A stretch of DNA of 64,000 nucleotides from Camillea tinctor (Eukaryota > Ascomycota > Sordariomycetes > Xylariales > Xylariaceae). The first letter of the stretch is position 1; every line of letters starts with the position of its first letter. The notes under the pieces are model-generated. The model did not search any database and was not told where the DNA came from. It was given only the letters and a program-made list of their open reading frames with translations. Below are positions 36,701 through 49,486 of this stretch, one piece after another. Position numbers and translations under genes: made by a program. Where the stretch lies: positions 434,001 through 498,000 of the forward strand of contig MU394064.1 in NCBI GenBank assembly GCA_022578605.1, read 5' to 3'.

Positions 36701-39580
36701 CCCCCACCGAAGAGAAAGAAAAAATAAGTTCATACAACTATTATTAGTGGGCACGTTTAAACTTCATCTACATAGAGTAATATATGGACGGTTCCACTTA
36801 ACACACTTGTCTAACTAGCCGTAGTATAAAACCAGGAGCAGAGAAACCAAAAAGGAAAAGAGAAAAAGTAGAATTTTAAGCCGCTTACTTTAGGGTAAAT
36901 TCTAGTATCGTTTTTTATTTCACTTCAGGAGAAATGAGTTAGGAGGGAGATATAGCGTAGTGAAGCGTATCTTTGGATGGAAAAAAAATAAACAAGAGAT
37001 CAATCACCCTACGCACATGTGATAGGTTTTTTTTCTTCTTCTTATAAACGCCCGGCAAACTCCAAAATTGCGATTGTCAAAGCGCGCGGATCTCTGGGGG
37101 AATCGAGATCCGGTATAACTAACACACGTACCTACACTTATACAGAATACGCGTAGGAATTAGTCACCCAGCCTAAGAACCTACGCAATTGCTATTGAGT
37201 CTGAAAACAAATCTTGGTATGCAGGTAAGGGAGGTTCCGTGCTCTCGGATGAGCCGGAAACTACGAAGGTAGGTAGTGAAAAGCGAGGTCCTTGCTGAAG
37301 ACCTCAACGGACTATTGATATATTACCTAATTCAGAGGAGAGAAGAGGTGAGTGGGGGGGATGGGTTAAAGTAGGTCAATGTTGAGTTGACATCATCAGA
37401 GCCAGGAACTACCGCTATTTAGTTGTAACCTAGATGTTAATAAGTAAGTAACTGCCGATACGATATCTTGATGATCACATGCTAAGGGCCCGTACAGCGT
37501 CAGATGATATTAATGAATGAGTAAATACCTAGGCAAGTATGTAAAATATTGATATGACGATGTGATGTTTGTAGTTACCGGTTACCCATGGTACGCCAAC
37601 GCGTGTCTAGGACCGTGGATTCATAGAGATAAGTTAGACTAGACTGTAGGTCTGCTAGCTTCTATGTAAATACCAGAGTTAATTATGTAGTGTACGAAGA
37701 CAAGCCAAACAAAGGTCAGATCCGTAAGTATGTTATGGTAGAATTAGAGCTATCCAACCGGATCGTATACTCCCTCTATTCATTGAAGTCCCACGGCGAT
37801 TTAGTAAACCTTTGATTCAGCCCTTTCTTTTTCTTTCAAGTTAGGCTCTCACCTTATAGTCATATATTTACTATTCACACGGACAAATTGGTTTAAAAAG
37901 AGAGAAAGAACATTCTCTTAAACACAAGGGAACCAACCCCGTTTCCTTTGCATTACCCTCCCTACATGACACTATAGACTATCGTTCGTTACGGTATGAG
38001 CGGCTCACGATGTTGGTATTTCCAGATGGGGAAGGGTGACAAGTAAAAGGTAGAGGACTATGCGTAAAGCATTCGATTTTCAGAAACATAGGAACTATTA
38101 CCAAAGAAAAAGGCAGCAGAGACGAAGGCAGAGCTTTCTTTAAACTTTACCTATCCTCTCTACCTCCTCACCTACCTAAGACATGCAGCATAAAAACACC
38201 ACGCGTGCTTCAAAGTTTGAGCTTCAGCATTGCATATAACTCAACTCAACCTATAAGTTCAGTAGTGTAACACCAGACCCGATGAGAAGGACGTGATCTA
38301 TATCCGTCTATTATACGCATACTACACCTCGTGCCATATATACTTTCCCCCCTTGAGCTCCTGCCAAAACTTATGATAAATGAGTGAGCTAATATATGCT
38401 CTTCCATGCGATCTGCAGTAAGAATCATGAAGCGAATTGAAACGCAGATATATAGTAGAAACAAGAGCTGAGCCATAGGTTGCTTTGATTCTTAGTTATA
38501 TACTTTTTTGAGTTACGCATCACCCCCTCCCCCCCCTTTTCCTCGTGAGAGGATTTGCATTTATTCAACTTAATATTCCATCCACCTTAGACAAATACGT
38601 TATGGTAGCAGCAGAAACAAAAGCAATACTTCAAACCGTAGGCGCTTGATCTACCATCTGACTCCCTTCCCCTTCCCTTCTATTTTACATTTCAAACTGT
38701 CGTGAACTACTTCACTAAATCACTCACTCTCATCCCCACCAGTCACCATCACCCCTCCCCATTACACCCATCCTGTCTCCCCCTTCCAACAACCAACCCT
38801 TCAAGGCGCCGCATTACTAAAAATCTACAATAAACCCTCCCCATAATATAAGACCCCTAGAAACTCAAAATAACACACATACAACCTACACTAGGGAGCA
38901 TATGATATCCCTCAACACGAAGAACCAAGAAGCCGTTGAAACTCTTTGTCATAAGCCCGATCCTATTAATCCCTCCTCTCTCCCAGTTCATCGACCTGTG
39001 TATCCGTGAATAAAAACAGGGTAAAAAAAAGAAAAAAGAAAACACACATGTAATGAAGCTGGGCCAAGAGAACAAATAAAACAATACTGCGTTATCGTGG
39101 TACCTAGAAACCCGTCCTTCCCCTTCCCTCAACCTCCAATATTACCACCGCCCACTTCCTCCCCTCCCCCAAAGAATAAAAAAGGGTAAAAAGTTAAAAA
39201 AGGGGGGCAAAAAGGAATAAGAGCGACGAGAGTTTTAAGGTAGGAATACACAAATACGCATACGCACGCCCCATCCACCACAAGACTCCATGCTAAAGAG
39301 ACCAAGCCGGACCAACAAACAAAAATTAATGCTGTGAGTAAACATACCCTCTACCCTTCCAGTTCAAGCTCAACCTAGTCTATCTATCTAGCCTAGGGAA
39401 TTGAATTGAAGATAAAAGGGGAGGGGGGGGAGGAAAGGTTGAATGGAATAGGAGAAACCAAAGACACATAGACATACACTTCGTGATCATCATCTCTCAT
39501 TTGAAACCTCGCAGACATAATCCCTCCCCATCTCCTTCCCTTACCAATCCCCCGCCCCCATATTCTCTACTTTCCTAGCC
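30764..39580. other. 8.8-kb gene-poor region
   Basis: Only short frames without recognisable domains on either strand. The content is a patchwork of CT-rich, GT-rich and TAGGTA-rich simple sequence, a run of about 14 G at 35424, and scattered TATA-like stretches. I see no tRNA, rRNA or transposase motif. It may hold long regulatory regions or untranslated RNAs, which cannot be seen by eye. Confidence 0.45.
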
Positions 39581-41282
39581 CTATCCCTTCCCCTTCCCCT
39601 TTTCCTTCCCTTTCCCTTTCCCTTTCCCCTTCTCTCCACGGCCAAGCACCGCCATCACCGTCTTATAAGGCAAAGTCCACAGCGAGACCGCGACTCTTAG
39701 GGGGAAAGTGCACACCTTCATCGCGTAATCCGCGAGCCAGGCGAGCCCGGCGCCGGTCCAGGCGCCGATCCAGGCCATGATGCTTCCCCGGAGGGGGTAC
39801 ATGAGGTGGGTGCTGTGGCTGGACTTAGCGGTGGCGGCCGCGAGGGCAATGGCATCGTCTAGGCGGTAGTCAACGTACTGGATGCGCTTGTCTGTTTGCC
39901 CGGCAAGCTGGTTGAGCTTCTTCTCGTAGCGGCGCATGGCGCGGTTGAGCGCGTCGAGCTCTGGCTGCAGGGTGCGGAGCCCGCGTGTGACGGCCGCGTC
40001 GATGGCGCGCTGGGGGATCGCCGCCGGCGCGGAAGAGGGATCGGGGGTGGTGGATCGGGTTTCGAGGTCCTGGAGGCGCGCGCATAGGTCTTGGAATTGC
40101 TCCGTGCTTACGAAGGAGGCGTTGGACAGCTCTTGCTGCTGCTGTTGTTGCTGCTCTTCAAGATAGGGGTTGCGCGCGACAAGGTGTTGCACGTGTAGCG
40201 TGCGGTTTTGAAGCATGCGTATGAGGTGCGAGATGGGGCGGATCTCAGCAGCACAGAGGAATATAGTGAGGTTATAATCTGATACTAGACCCTCGGAGGG
40301 CCGGGTTAATTGCTTGCGGAGCGTGTGTAGCAGGTAAGCGCCTAGCATAGGGGAGATGAAGCACCACACTAGGGCGAGCATCTCGTGGATATATAGCTCC
40401 CGGATTGCTGCCGCCTGCTGGATTTCCCATTGCTTCCTATTTTTGTTAATACTTGCTGCGCTTCGGGATGGTGGCTCTTCGGACTCTTTTTGTGCGAAAG
40501 TGTTGTCGTCGGGACCAGCGTGTGTGGGGGCGGTGGCTACGGACGGGGTATTTTCAACGTCACTATCTGACGAGGACTCGAAGACGGCCTCGGTCATGAA
40601 CTCGTCCTTGACTACGCGCACTTGCTGCGCCGACTGGTACCAGTCCCATGGTTGGGTGACAGACCAGTGTAGGAAGACAGCAGCAAGGATGAGCAGGATT
40701 AGGTCCGTAAAGAAAGCGCTGCCATTCTCAAAGAACATGCCGGCCACTGTAATATTGGGAGTTAGTAAATTGCCATATTGGGTAGCTTATTTACCCTCCA
40801 GACCGTGTGTGTGTCTCGGGAATCTAAGCTCATCATGACGGGCAATGTTGAATCCCGAGACAGGCCAAAAGGGGGGAAATAAATGGCTCCCGAGATTACT
40901 CACGAGCGGGCAGCAGGGCGAGGGTCAGCGGGACATAGGACAAAGGCGACTTGTTGTCGGCCTTTGCGTGAGATCTGCTCGGGTTGAAGAGCTCATCGGC
41001 GCTTGTCTCGAAGTCCCGCCTCGCATCATTTAGGCTGTAGTCTGAGTATAGGGAACTGCGCCTTCGCGTGGGGTTGAAGGCATGGTTCCCGCCAGCAGAG
41101 GACGGACGGATGTGGCCATCGTTACTGATATTAGTATTCATGGCTGGGCGCCGGCGGAAGTTGGTGGGCTGACCGGTGGTAGCAGCCCGTCGCAAAGTAA
41201 AACCGGGCGGGGCATTTCCGGCATCTCGGCCGGTGACGTTAACGGTGGGTTTCGAGGCGGAAGCAAAGCTCTCGTCGGCCAT
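39581..41282 (-). CDS. multi-pass membrane protein with coiled coil, unrecognised family
   Basis: Exons 41282-40904 and 40746-39581, joined by a 157-bp intron with an ACTAAC branch point; 514 aa. The first about 110 residues are disordered and Arg/Ser-rich. Hydrophobic spans follow at the exon junction (SYVPLTLALLPALAGMFF), FTDLILLILAAVFLHWSV, MLALVWCFISPMLGAYLL and, near the C-terminus, GSIMAWIGAWTGAGLAWLA. Between them lie a Gln run (EEQQQQQQQE) and a helical segment with heptad character (LDALNRAMRRYEKKLNQL). The protein ends in a GKGKGK-type Lys/Gly tail, coded by a purine repeat at 39590-39640. I do not recognise the function. The clean intron and domain alternation make it a convincing gene. 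Confidence 0.75.
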
Positions 41283-42341
41283 GGCTGGAGGTGTAGGTAG
41301 GTATTGTAAGAGATCATAGCTCTTGTCGATAGTCTACGGTCCCGGTGCTGGTCCTAGTGCTGGTCCCTAGTCTTTTGGGTCTGGGCCAGGTCTAGATTCA
41401 TGGTCAGCACGAAGCCAACCTAACAATACTCAGCACATGACTGAAGATGATTACATACGACGATGGGCATCGCTTTGGGCCTCAAAAAAATAAACCGATT
41501 ACGTACTCAAGGTGGTAGTATAGTGGTATTGTATTCAGCTTTGCTGGACCCCCGACGCGACAGGACCAAAAGGTTACCCAGATGGTGGGTAAGATAAAAT
41601 ATGAATGGTGGAGGAGAATGCTCAGGTACCACGGCTCCCGTCTTCCCCGTCTATGTACAGCGCATCGGAATGAAACAATGGAATGGCGGCATTGCTGTAC
41701 AGGCAGACACGTTGTTTTTGTCTTGGGGTAAAGAGAGGGACCATTAGCATGTAGCTTGGTGCATGTGGTAGGTAGTAGGAGAGAAGAGGACGAGGTGGAG
41801 ATGGAGGTGTTAGTGTTTAGTGGTGGTCCCCCGGGTCATCGTGGAGTAGAGGGATCAAAGACAGGGATAAGGTTAATTTAAAAGTGGGAATTCCATTGTT
41901 ACCACTGTTATTAGCTTCTATCTTTCTCTGTATTCCCCATCTCTCACCTTCCTACTTCCTACATATTTCCCCTCTCTCTTTCCCTATTTTCTCCCTTATG
42001 ACGCATTTCTTACCGTGTTGTTGCAGGCAATTTACCTAAGGTCCCTTAAACAATCTCAGTTAAACTTTCGTATTGACGTCACCCATGTTCAGTTACGTCA
42101 GTTTCGATGGTTAGAGTTCGGTACCTGCTTGCTAAACGACATTATCAGATGAAAAGGGATCTGCAGTTTGTCTACCTAGTTGCAGTGCCGTGCCCGTAGG
42201 TGGAATAAACAACATTGAACTAACCGAACCTAACCTATTCAGTTACAGGTTATGTTGCTTGTCGCAGGTTGACATAAGATTTCAATACAAGTTTGTGACA
42301 CTTGAATTTACCGCATTTGGAAAACCTCTGGTATGTATGTA

Positions 42342-42409
<68 letters not shown>

Positions 42410-43563
42410 TGCAGTCTGCGTATGTACCAATGTAACTCAACTTACATACTTTAGACATCTGCAGTTATACACTAAGTAGGAGAGAGAACTGGGTTAATTA
42501 GTGTATCTGGGTTTTATATTATCTGATCCCATCCCCTTCTGTTTCTGTCACGGTCGTCACATCACATTACTACTACCATTGTGTCTGGTGTCTGTCTGGT
42601 GGTGGTGCTCTGATCGCGCAACACCGAACGACCATCTACGGTTCTCGGAGCACCATAATCCCTCCTTGTTAAACCGGAACAGTGAGACGATGTTTCAGGT
42701 GGTGTAATCGACGATGCCTCGGTTATCACCATTCCCGTGCACCGATTGGTTTGTTTTCTTTTTTTTCATTCCCTTTTTCTTTTCATACTCTTCTTTTGTG
42801 GCAAAGGTAAGTGAGGTAGACTTTGTTGGTTGAAATCTCAGAGGCCTCAAATTTGGGGTTCCAAGGCTATGGAGGGGGTGTATTTCGTGATTTGGCCTAT
42901 ACGGCCGGTATAATAAAGAAAGACTGTCGTATCGGGAAGCCAAAAAGTGTGCTGAGTAAGTTGAGTCGTCAGCTGAAAAGGTGCACGGAGCTTAGAATGA
43001 GCTTGGAAATCAATGCAGGCCATAATAAATGAAAGGGAATCTTTTTTTAAACAGGTCAATTTTCATGGGTGAGATCGATCCCGCCGTGTGCAGCAAAGGC
43101 TCAAAACGTCATTACTAGTCTCACATTAATGCCGATTCCGAGATACTTGTTATTCAGGTACATACATATATACTCCAACACAACACGATAAACTAGACGA
43201 CGACACGGAGCCTCAACGATGAAAGAGAGGGATCGAGTATGGGTCTGTCAGGTAATAAAGTGTGTTCTTCGGTACGCTATTCCTGTACTAAATTAGGTCT
43301 GGTTAAACCTACCAGCCTACAACTACACTACTTACATGGAGGTGTGTGTAGCGGTCGTGTGCTTATTTTCTCCTTTTTATTTTTATTTTTTCCTCTCCCA
43401 CAGCAAAGCTGAGATCTACATTATTGGTATATATTATATAAATATATACCTATATACCTAGGTATATAGAACATTATGTAGTGATAAGCTCACTTAGTAT
43501 TGGTTATTTGTTTGTTATCAGCCAGCAACTGGAATGTTGCCTACTTATACGGGGTAGTACGGG
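41283..43563. other. intergenic, no gene seen
   Basis: Holds the (TG)33 microsatellite and otherwise unremarkable sequence. Short frames near 42500-43060 show no domain. Confidence 0.5.
42343..42408. repeat. (TG)33 microsatellite
   Basis: Sixty-six uninterrupted bases of alternating TG in an intergenic region. Confidence 0.97.
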
Positions 43564-43615
43564 CTATATATAATATATATAGTGCAATACTTAGAGGCTG
43601 GGTTTAGCCAACATG

Positions 43616-43891
43616 AGGCTGTCTTTCTGGTGTGGCCTGGACTGTCTGGTAGCCTGTCCCGTTCGTTCGGGTCCTCTTAGGGATCACCAAATGCCTGCAG
43701 GTTCTGAAGTGATCCTGGTCTGAGAGGCAGACTAGCCAGGGGGGCCGAAAGGGTTATCCCTGATCAGCTCTAACGGTGGGTCCCCTCACTGCGCTCTGCG
43801 TTGGTAGACTAAGGCCGGATGGAAGAGTAGAAGGAAAAAGTAGTCACTCGAAAAAAAAAAATAAAACAAATTTAAAGCCTTCGTAATTTTT
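43616..43891 (+). ncRNA. candidate structured RNA, possibly signal recognition particle RNA
   Basis: No open frame, but a dense series of small hairpins: CCCG/CGGG at 43658-43671, GGATCAC/GTGATCC at 43681-43715 and GTCTG/CAGAC at 43718-43732. The 5' end AGGCTGTCTTTCTGGTG resembles, from memory, the start of yeast scR1 (AGGCTGT...TTTCTGGTGGGA). A TATA stretch (43564-43582) lies about 35-50 bp upstream, and a TTTTT terminator-like run lies at 43887-43891. Both fit a polymerase III gene. The conserved SRP54-binding loop was not found, so the family call is tentative and the ends are approximate. Confidence 0.35.
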
Positions 43892-45689
43892 CCTTTTCGA
43901 TTCGGGGTTAGGTAGGCGAGGTCGTCATTGTATTGTTCATAGTATGACGGTAATTCCGTGAGTGACGAAATATCTTTTTTATTTTATTTTTGTTTTTATT
44001 TTTATTTTCCTTTTAGACTTAACCTAGGTAACTCTCTCCTAACCTTCCCTAGCTTTTTCTTTCTTCTTTTTTTTAAGCCTCTCTCGTCTCATCTCTTTTT
44101 TTTCTCTCTCTATCTATCTCTTACACATCATTTCATATATATATACATACAACACATACATGCGTACGTACGTGTGGTTTGTTTTGATGTCTTACTTATT
44201 TTGTTTTGTCTATCTTTTACTGTAAAATACAATAACCTACCAGACTTATTTATTATTACCATTGCCTATCAATTCATCAATGTATGTGGTGTACAGTATA
44301 TGTACATGCATACCGACAACTTCAGCTAACATACATACCTCCTCACCTCCTCACTTGACCTAGACCTATTTAACAACAACACCAGCCATCTCTTTCAAAA
44401 CAAAAATGGGATAATTTCTATCAAGATAAACTCCTAGCTGTGCAACTTCACCGACATTCCTTCTTCTCCTTCTTTTTTTTCTTTCTCTTCTTCATCTCTT
44501 GTTCTAAACCTACCTTATTCCATTTCTCCTATTCTACTTATTACTATTAATCTTTTATTTATCCCCGTCCTTAATCGAGCAATCTTGCATACTGCATAAG
44601 TTGGTAACATTGAGTATCAACCATATAACTCGTTCATTACTCAAAACAGAAAAAGGGAGAGAAAGAGAGAGAAAAAGCGAACAAGACTGAAAAATAGGAA
44701 AAGGGACACAACAATACAGCATCCGTTCCGTCCGGAGTCTTTTTTCCCTTTTTTTCGGGTTTTGTCATTTCGGTGTTTGCATACGAAAGGCAACGGAAGC
44801 CGAAGTCGAAAGAGTTTACAACTGACCAACAATACGAAAATAGTAGGAGAATATGCCAAATCGAGTGAACGCTTTGAAAAGTTGAAATTTCGATCACTGC
44901 ATATTTGACGTGGACTAAGGCTTCTTGGGGTTGTTCGGTTATTTCCGGTCTCTATGCAAAGCAGAAAAGAAAAGGAACTGTTACCTAAACTAATGGTCTA
45001 GGTTTTTTTTGGCAAGGTTTTTTGGCAAGGTTTGGCAAGGTTGGGGCAATAATAAGTTTAAACTTGCAGTGAGGAGAGAAAAAGGCAGAAAGGGTACCTT
45101 GCAGCTTGCAGCTCACACAGGTTGCAGTTCTGCCGTTTTGCAGTTTTGCAGCGAAGCAAGTCAGGACTTCTCAGGTGGCGACACCTGATCAGATCTGGCT
45201 TGGCAGCCGCCATGGTATCTCTGATCTTGGCTAATCCCCTGAGCAGCAGTACCCGCAGTACTACCTGTGCCTGGCAGCCACTAGAGTTACCGCTAACGCC
45301 ACTATTGGAAGGAGTCCCCAGTTATTATCAGCGGAGCGCGGGTTTTGACTGGTTGATTCGGTTGGTTCCTACAGATTCTTCAACCAGTCATAATCGTTCT
45401 CGGTCTCTCCATTACTACTTTCACTATTACCTCTACAACCTTTACTACTACTACTATTACTGTTACCTTCATTACTACTACAACCACAACCAAAACCACA
45501 ACCAAACCCACCAACACCCTCCTTCATCACCTTCTCCTCCCTGTTCGCGCCCTCGTTCTTATTCTTTTCTTTGTCATCAATCCCAAGAACACGAGGGGGG
45601 TATCCATTCCCAATCCCATTTCCATCTTCACCTCCAACTCCACTACCAGTTCCTCTACTTCCTTTATTGTCTCTACTACCACCTCCCAA
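43892..45689. other. intergenic and ERF4 5' region
   Basis: Low-complexity T-rich DNA (43970-44120), then a TGGCAAGG repeat at 45010-45042. A long ACT/TAC repeat follows (45410-45480); read as protein it gives a poly-Tyr/His tract, which I take as untranslated leader. Confidence 0.45.
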
Positions 45690-45810
45690 TTAACCGATCC
45701 GTCTTGACTGGTCCAACGCGCCCGGTCGCTGCTACACCATTGGCCGTCGAGACGGCCCTTTCATCACCGTCGCTCCAACGGCTTCATACGCACGAGAAGA
45801 GCATCCGAAC

Positions 45811-47538
45811 TTGTCACCGACCGCCCTAGATGCACCATCCGTCATCACGCACCCTCACACGTACACGCATACGCACACGCACACCCCCTTACCTTCGCCT
45901 TCGCAGCAGCCAGAATATCCCGTGCAAGACGAGAACTTACAGTACCAACAACATCAGAACCAAAACCAAACCCAAAACCAACACCAACGTTCACGTTCAC
46001 ATCCCCAGTCGCAGCGACCAGCACCCGGTCCAGCTTCAGGTCCAGGCCCCGAACGAAACCTCTTAACCGCGAGATCTCGAGGACCGCGCGACCCCAACGA
46101 ATATCTCCTCCCTCCTCCCTTCCGCAATCGCGCTGCTAGCACCAACAACCCTCCGTATAGTCTCCCGCGTCGCATTGGCACTGTTGGCCGTCTTTGGAAT
46201 CCCACCAATTCCACCCCGAGACCCTTGCCTCCTGTCCAATCCACCCATCGCCCCCGGCAACAGCGTAGACGTCGTCCGTCCACACCTCCGCCTCCTCCCG
46301 TTCCCGTCCCCATCGCCCATCCCACCATCGACATCTCCGAACCTACTGATCCTACCGGTACTGGAGCCGGCGATTATCCCCTACTTGCTCTTCCCGACCA
46401 GAGACAGGGCCGGCATTCGCCACATTCCGCATCTACTCGCGCCAGTCTCCAAATTGAGGGCAGAGCCAGCGGGGACCGTAGAATCAGCCTTCCCAGCTCG
46501 GTTCGCCATTCCTACGACGCCAAACGCACGTCCAACCCGCCCCTCGAGGAAGTAAACGAGGCTGGTCCGTCTAAAACCAAATTGAAGGAGGATCCCCCCT
46601 CGACTAGCGCCGGTCGAAAACGAGGTCAAAGCGTTGTCCAGCGAGCCCGCGCCTTGAGTTTTGGCCTCGTCAAAGTCGACGCCTCGCCCAAGAGAAGTGA
46701 GAAGGGCAAGGGAAAAGCCGTCATGTCCCCCGATACCCAAGAGGATCCCTCGAGGGGGTTCTCTAAAGATCTCGAAAGGGGTGACGTCCTTGCTGCACGC
46801 CATAATGGGTCCAATCTATCCCTTCCTGGTGGTGGGCCCTCTCTGATTTCCTCGAGTAATTCGTCTATTATGGGCGACCCCGACCAGCCGGATATGGGTG
46901 AGGAATGGGGTCCTCAGCATCCGTGCTTCCCCCATAGGAACCCCCATGTGCCTATGAGCTCTCCCGAGTTCACAACGACACGCATCATACGCGTCCGGAG
47001 AGATTGGTTAATCGAAGGTGATGTAGCGCCGACTTTTTCCAACTTATATCCCGAAATCCTCGACCCGGCGGGCGTATCTGAGCAGGAATTCCGTCGTATC
47101 ATCGAAAAGCTCAACAACGAACTCATACCAATTTTCGATCCCTACTACTGGAGAAACATTCTGGATGGCATCCTGGGTCTTCTAACTGGCTGGATATGGG
47201 ATGACCTAGGATTTTCCAACGCCAAGAAAAGACTGAAGAACTTGGAAGATTGGATTGATCAATGGAATGCTGAAAAGGAAAAGACGGCGGGCGCCGAAGA
47301 TCCTAGTCTGGCCCCCAAGATTATCTCCCTGAGGCGGACGGGATATATGAACGTAAGTATCACAATCGATTATCTGGTCTCTTGTGCGTACCTTAGCTAA
47401 CGATCTCGATAGCTCGATATCCAGATTCCAGATCCGGAAGTAAGGGTCGCGGCCAGCGAACCAGGCTCACGATCAGGGCCTTCAGTGCCCTTAGAGCCCG
47501 AACCTGTAGCATTAGATGACGCGCCCAATGGATCATAA
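45811..47538 (+). CDS. ERF4: ERF4/Golgin-7 family protein, Ras palmitoyltransferase subunit
   Basis: Partner of the DHHC enzyme Erf2 in palmitoylating Ras at the ER/Golgi. Exons are 45811-47352 and 47413-47538 (60-bp intron); from 45811 the product is about 555 aa. The C-terminal domain has the family run RIIRVRRDWLIEGDVAPTFS, then YPEILDPAGVSEQEFRRII, a hydrophobic membrane-facing segment (FDPYYWRNILDGILGLLTGW), and after splicing LRRTGYMNLDIQIPDPEV. The N-terminal about 350 residues are Pro/Gln/Arg-rich and disordered. The start is unresolved. The frame is open from about 45690, codon 45811 is TTG, and the first in-frame ATG comes only about 300 codons later. An upstream exon, non-AUG initiation or a base error must explain this. 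The gene is convergent with STE3. Confidence 0.85.
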
Positions 47539-49486
47539 TAGTGGTCGACCACTTCTCTTCAACATACATACATATTCACACTTTCAAGACTTCCATGTCT
47601 GCACTTCTTTATTTTAAATCACGTCGACCAACAACTCTTGGGCTGTACGATTTTACGAAGATACCCTGGCATTATTACTCTTACTACCTAATATTTTTGT
47701 AACTTGCCATATACAACATTTCTCTTCACACCGGTGTCATCTTTTCCTCTTTGGATATTTTATTCTATTTTTTTGTTCTTCCAGATGGCATTGCGAGGGC
47801 GTTTTTCTGGTATCTCGATGAAAACCATCGATCGATCATTGGGTTGAGGCGACCACATGCAACGTGTTTCAGAGGAGAGGACGGGTTGTTGGTTTTTATT
47901 TTTATTTCCCTGTAGGGACCTCACGTTTTAACGATTCAAAAACTTCTAGTAAGGGGAGAACGGCAGGAGTCGGGGAGATGATAAGAAGAGGGAGAAGAGA
48001 AGAGAGTGAGATTTCACGGCCTGCAAAGGCATAACCCCCCTACCTGGTTCGAAAAGAGAGACTGGCAGGGGGGAGGGGATAAGTTTCAAATAGAGTTGCT
48101 TTTTTTCTTCTAATTTCTGTGAATATCATTTTAATCCCCCCTAACGGGTATGGGAAGAAACCAGACCCTTGAACAACACACTTAGGTCTTCTGACCTTAT
48201 ATGGGGGTTTCTTGTACAAACACAAAAAAAGAGCAGCGATATTAAGTATTTGTTATTTTCGTCGGTTTAATCAGAAGAAGGGAAAAGAGAAAAGAGAAGG
48301 GAAGGAAAGTATAAGCTATGTAAATAATGGAACGAGAAGTGTTATTACGAGCAACAAGCTGAATAAGAAAGAGAAAGAAAGAGAGGGAGAGAATAAGAAG
48401 ACTAGGTACCTACGGCGGGTATGGATTTTGTGCGTGATACCTACTTTGTTTATATCGCCGTATTGTATAATTTAAGGAAGCTGTTGATACGTAGCCTACG
48501 TATGGGAAGAATAGGGGAAATGGCCCTTTGCTTTCTTCTCCATTACTACGAACACTGCTTGTTCCCTCTCTATCTATATAGGTGGGATCACGTATTTGGT
48601 GGTGATGGTGGTTCGTAAAAAGGGGCATGTGCTGGCTTTACTCACATGCCTACGTAGTAGCTTATGATTTCCCTCTTTCTAGGAATGCGGGGGAAAGGGA
48701 AAGAAAGGGAGAGAGAAAACCTCGGAGGATGTAAAAACGCATAACTATTAGGTTACATAGCTAATCGAACAAGCGCAATCCTCTGTAGTATCCGTAGTGG
48801 TATTTCTACGTGGAAGGAAAAAGGGAGAGAAAGAACGGCGAAAAGGGGTTTACTCGGAACTCTGGTTTTTAGACCCCCCAAAACCTTCCCCCCTTTCTCT
48901 TCCCCCCTTTCCCCTTTTCCTTACAAATACATTACCAACCGATCCCAACGCCGGAAGCCGGAAGTCTGGACTCGCAGATTTTCTCCTACACCTGTTCACC
49001 GAAACAAAACAAAACAAAACGAAAAATAAAAACAAGCCAAATAATTCCTTCTCCCATCTCCCTTTTTTCTTTTTCTGTGTTTTTTTCCGGTCTTCTTTTT
49101 TTTCTCCCTCGACCGGCACTGAATCCCTGTCGTTCAGGGAATATAGTTCGTGGGGTGATAGAGCGGACGAGGAGGTAGAATAGATAGGGGTAGAGACACG
49201 GGTCAGGAGTTGTGTGCCCGTGATATGATGCAGACGCGATGCGGAAACCACAGCGAGAAGAGAAATAAGTCGTAAGAGGGCTGGCTGAATGGATAGAAGG
49301 ATAGAAGGCTATTCTGCCCATCGAGCTCCGTCCTCCAAACCTAGAGTTCGCGGTTGTAGTCGAGTCGTGCGAATTGGCGTTCCCTCCTCTCTTCTTTTCT
49401 CTCCTTCGCGCTCCGAACAATGAGATCAAGCCAACTCGTCCCGAATCTAGATCAAATTCCGGTACGCCCTCCATCTTTCCTTCTCT
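47539..49486. other. intergenic between convergent ERF4 and STE3
   Basis: 3' flanks. It has purine-rich runs near 48270-48400 and 48690-48860, and no gene is supported. Confidence 0.5.

Noticed and set aside
45122..45829. 235-aa frame rich in Tyr/His/Pro
   Set aside because: It is a translation of ACT/TAC simple repeats in a different frame from ERF4, so more likely untranslated leader.
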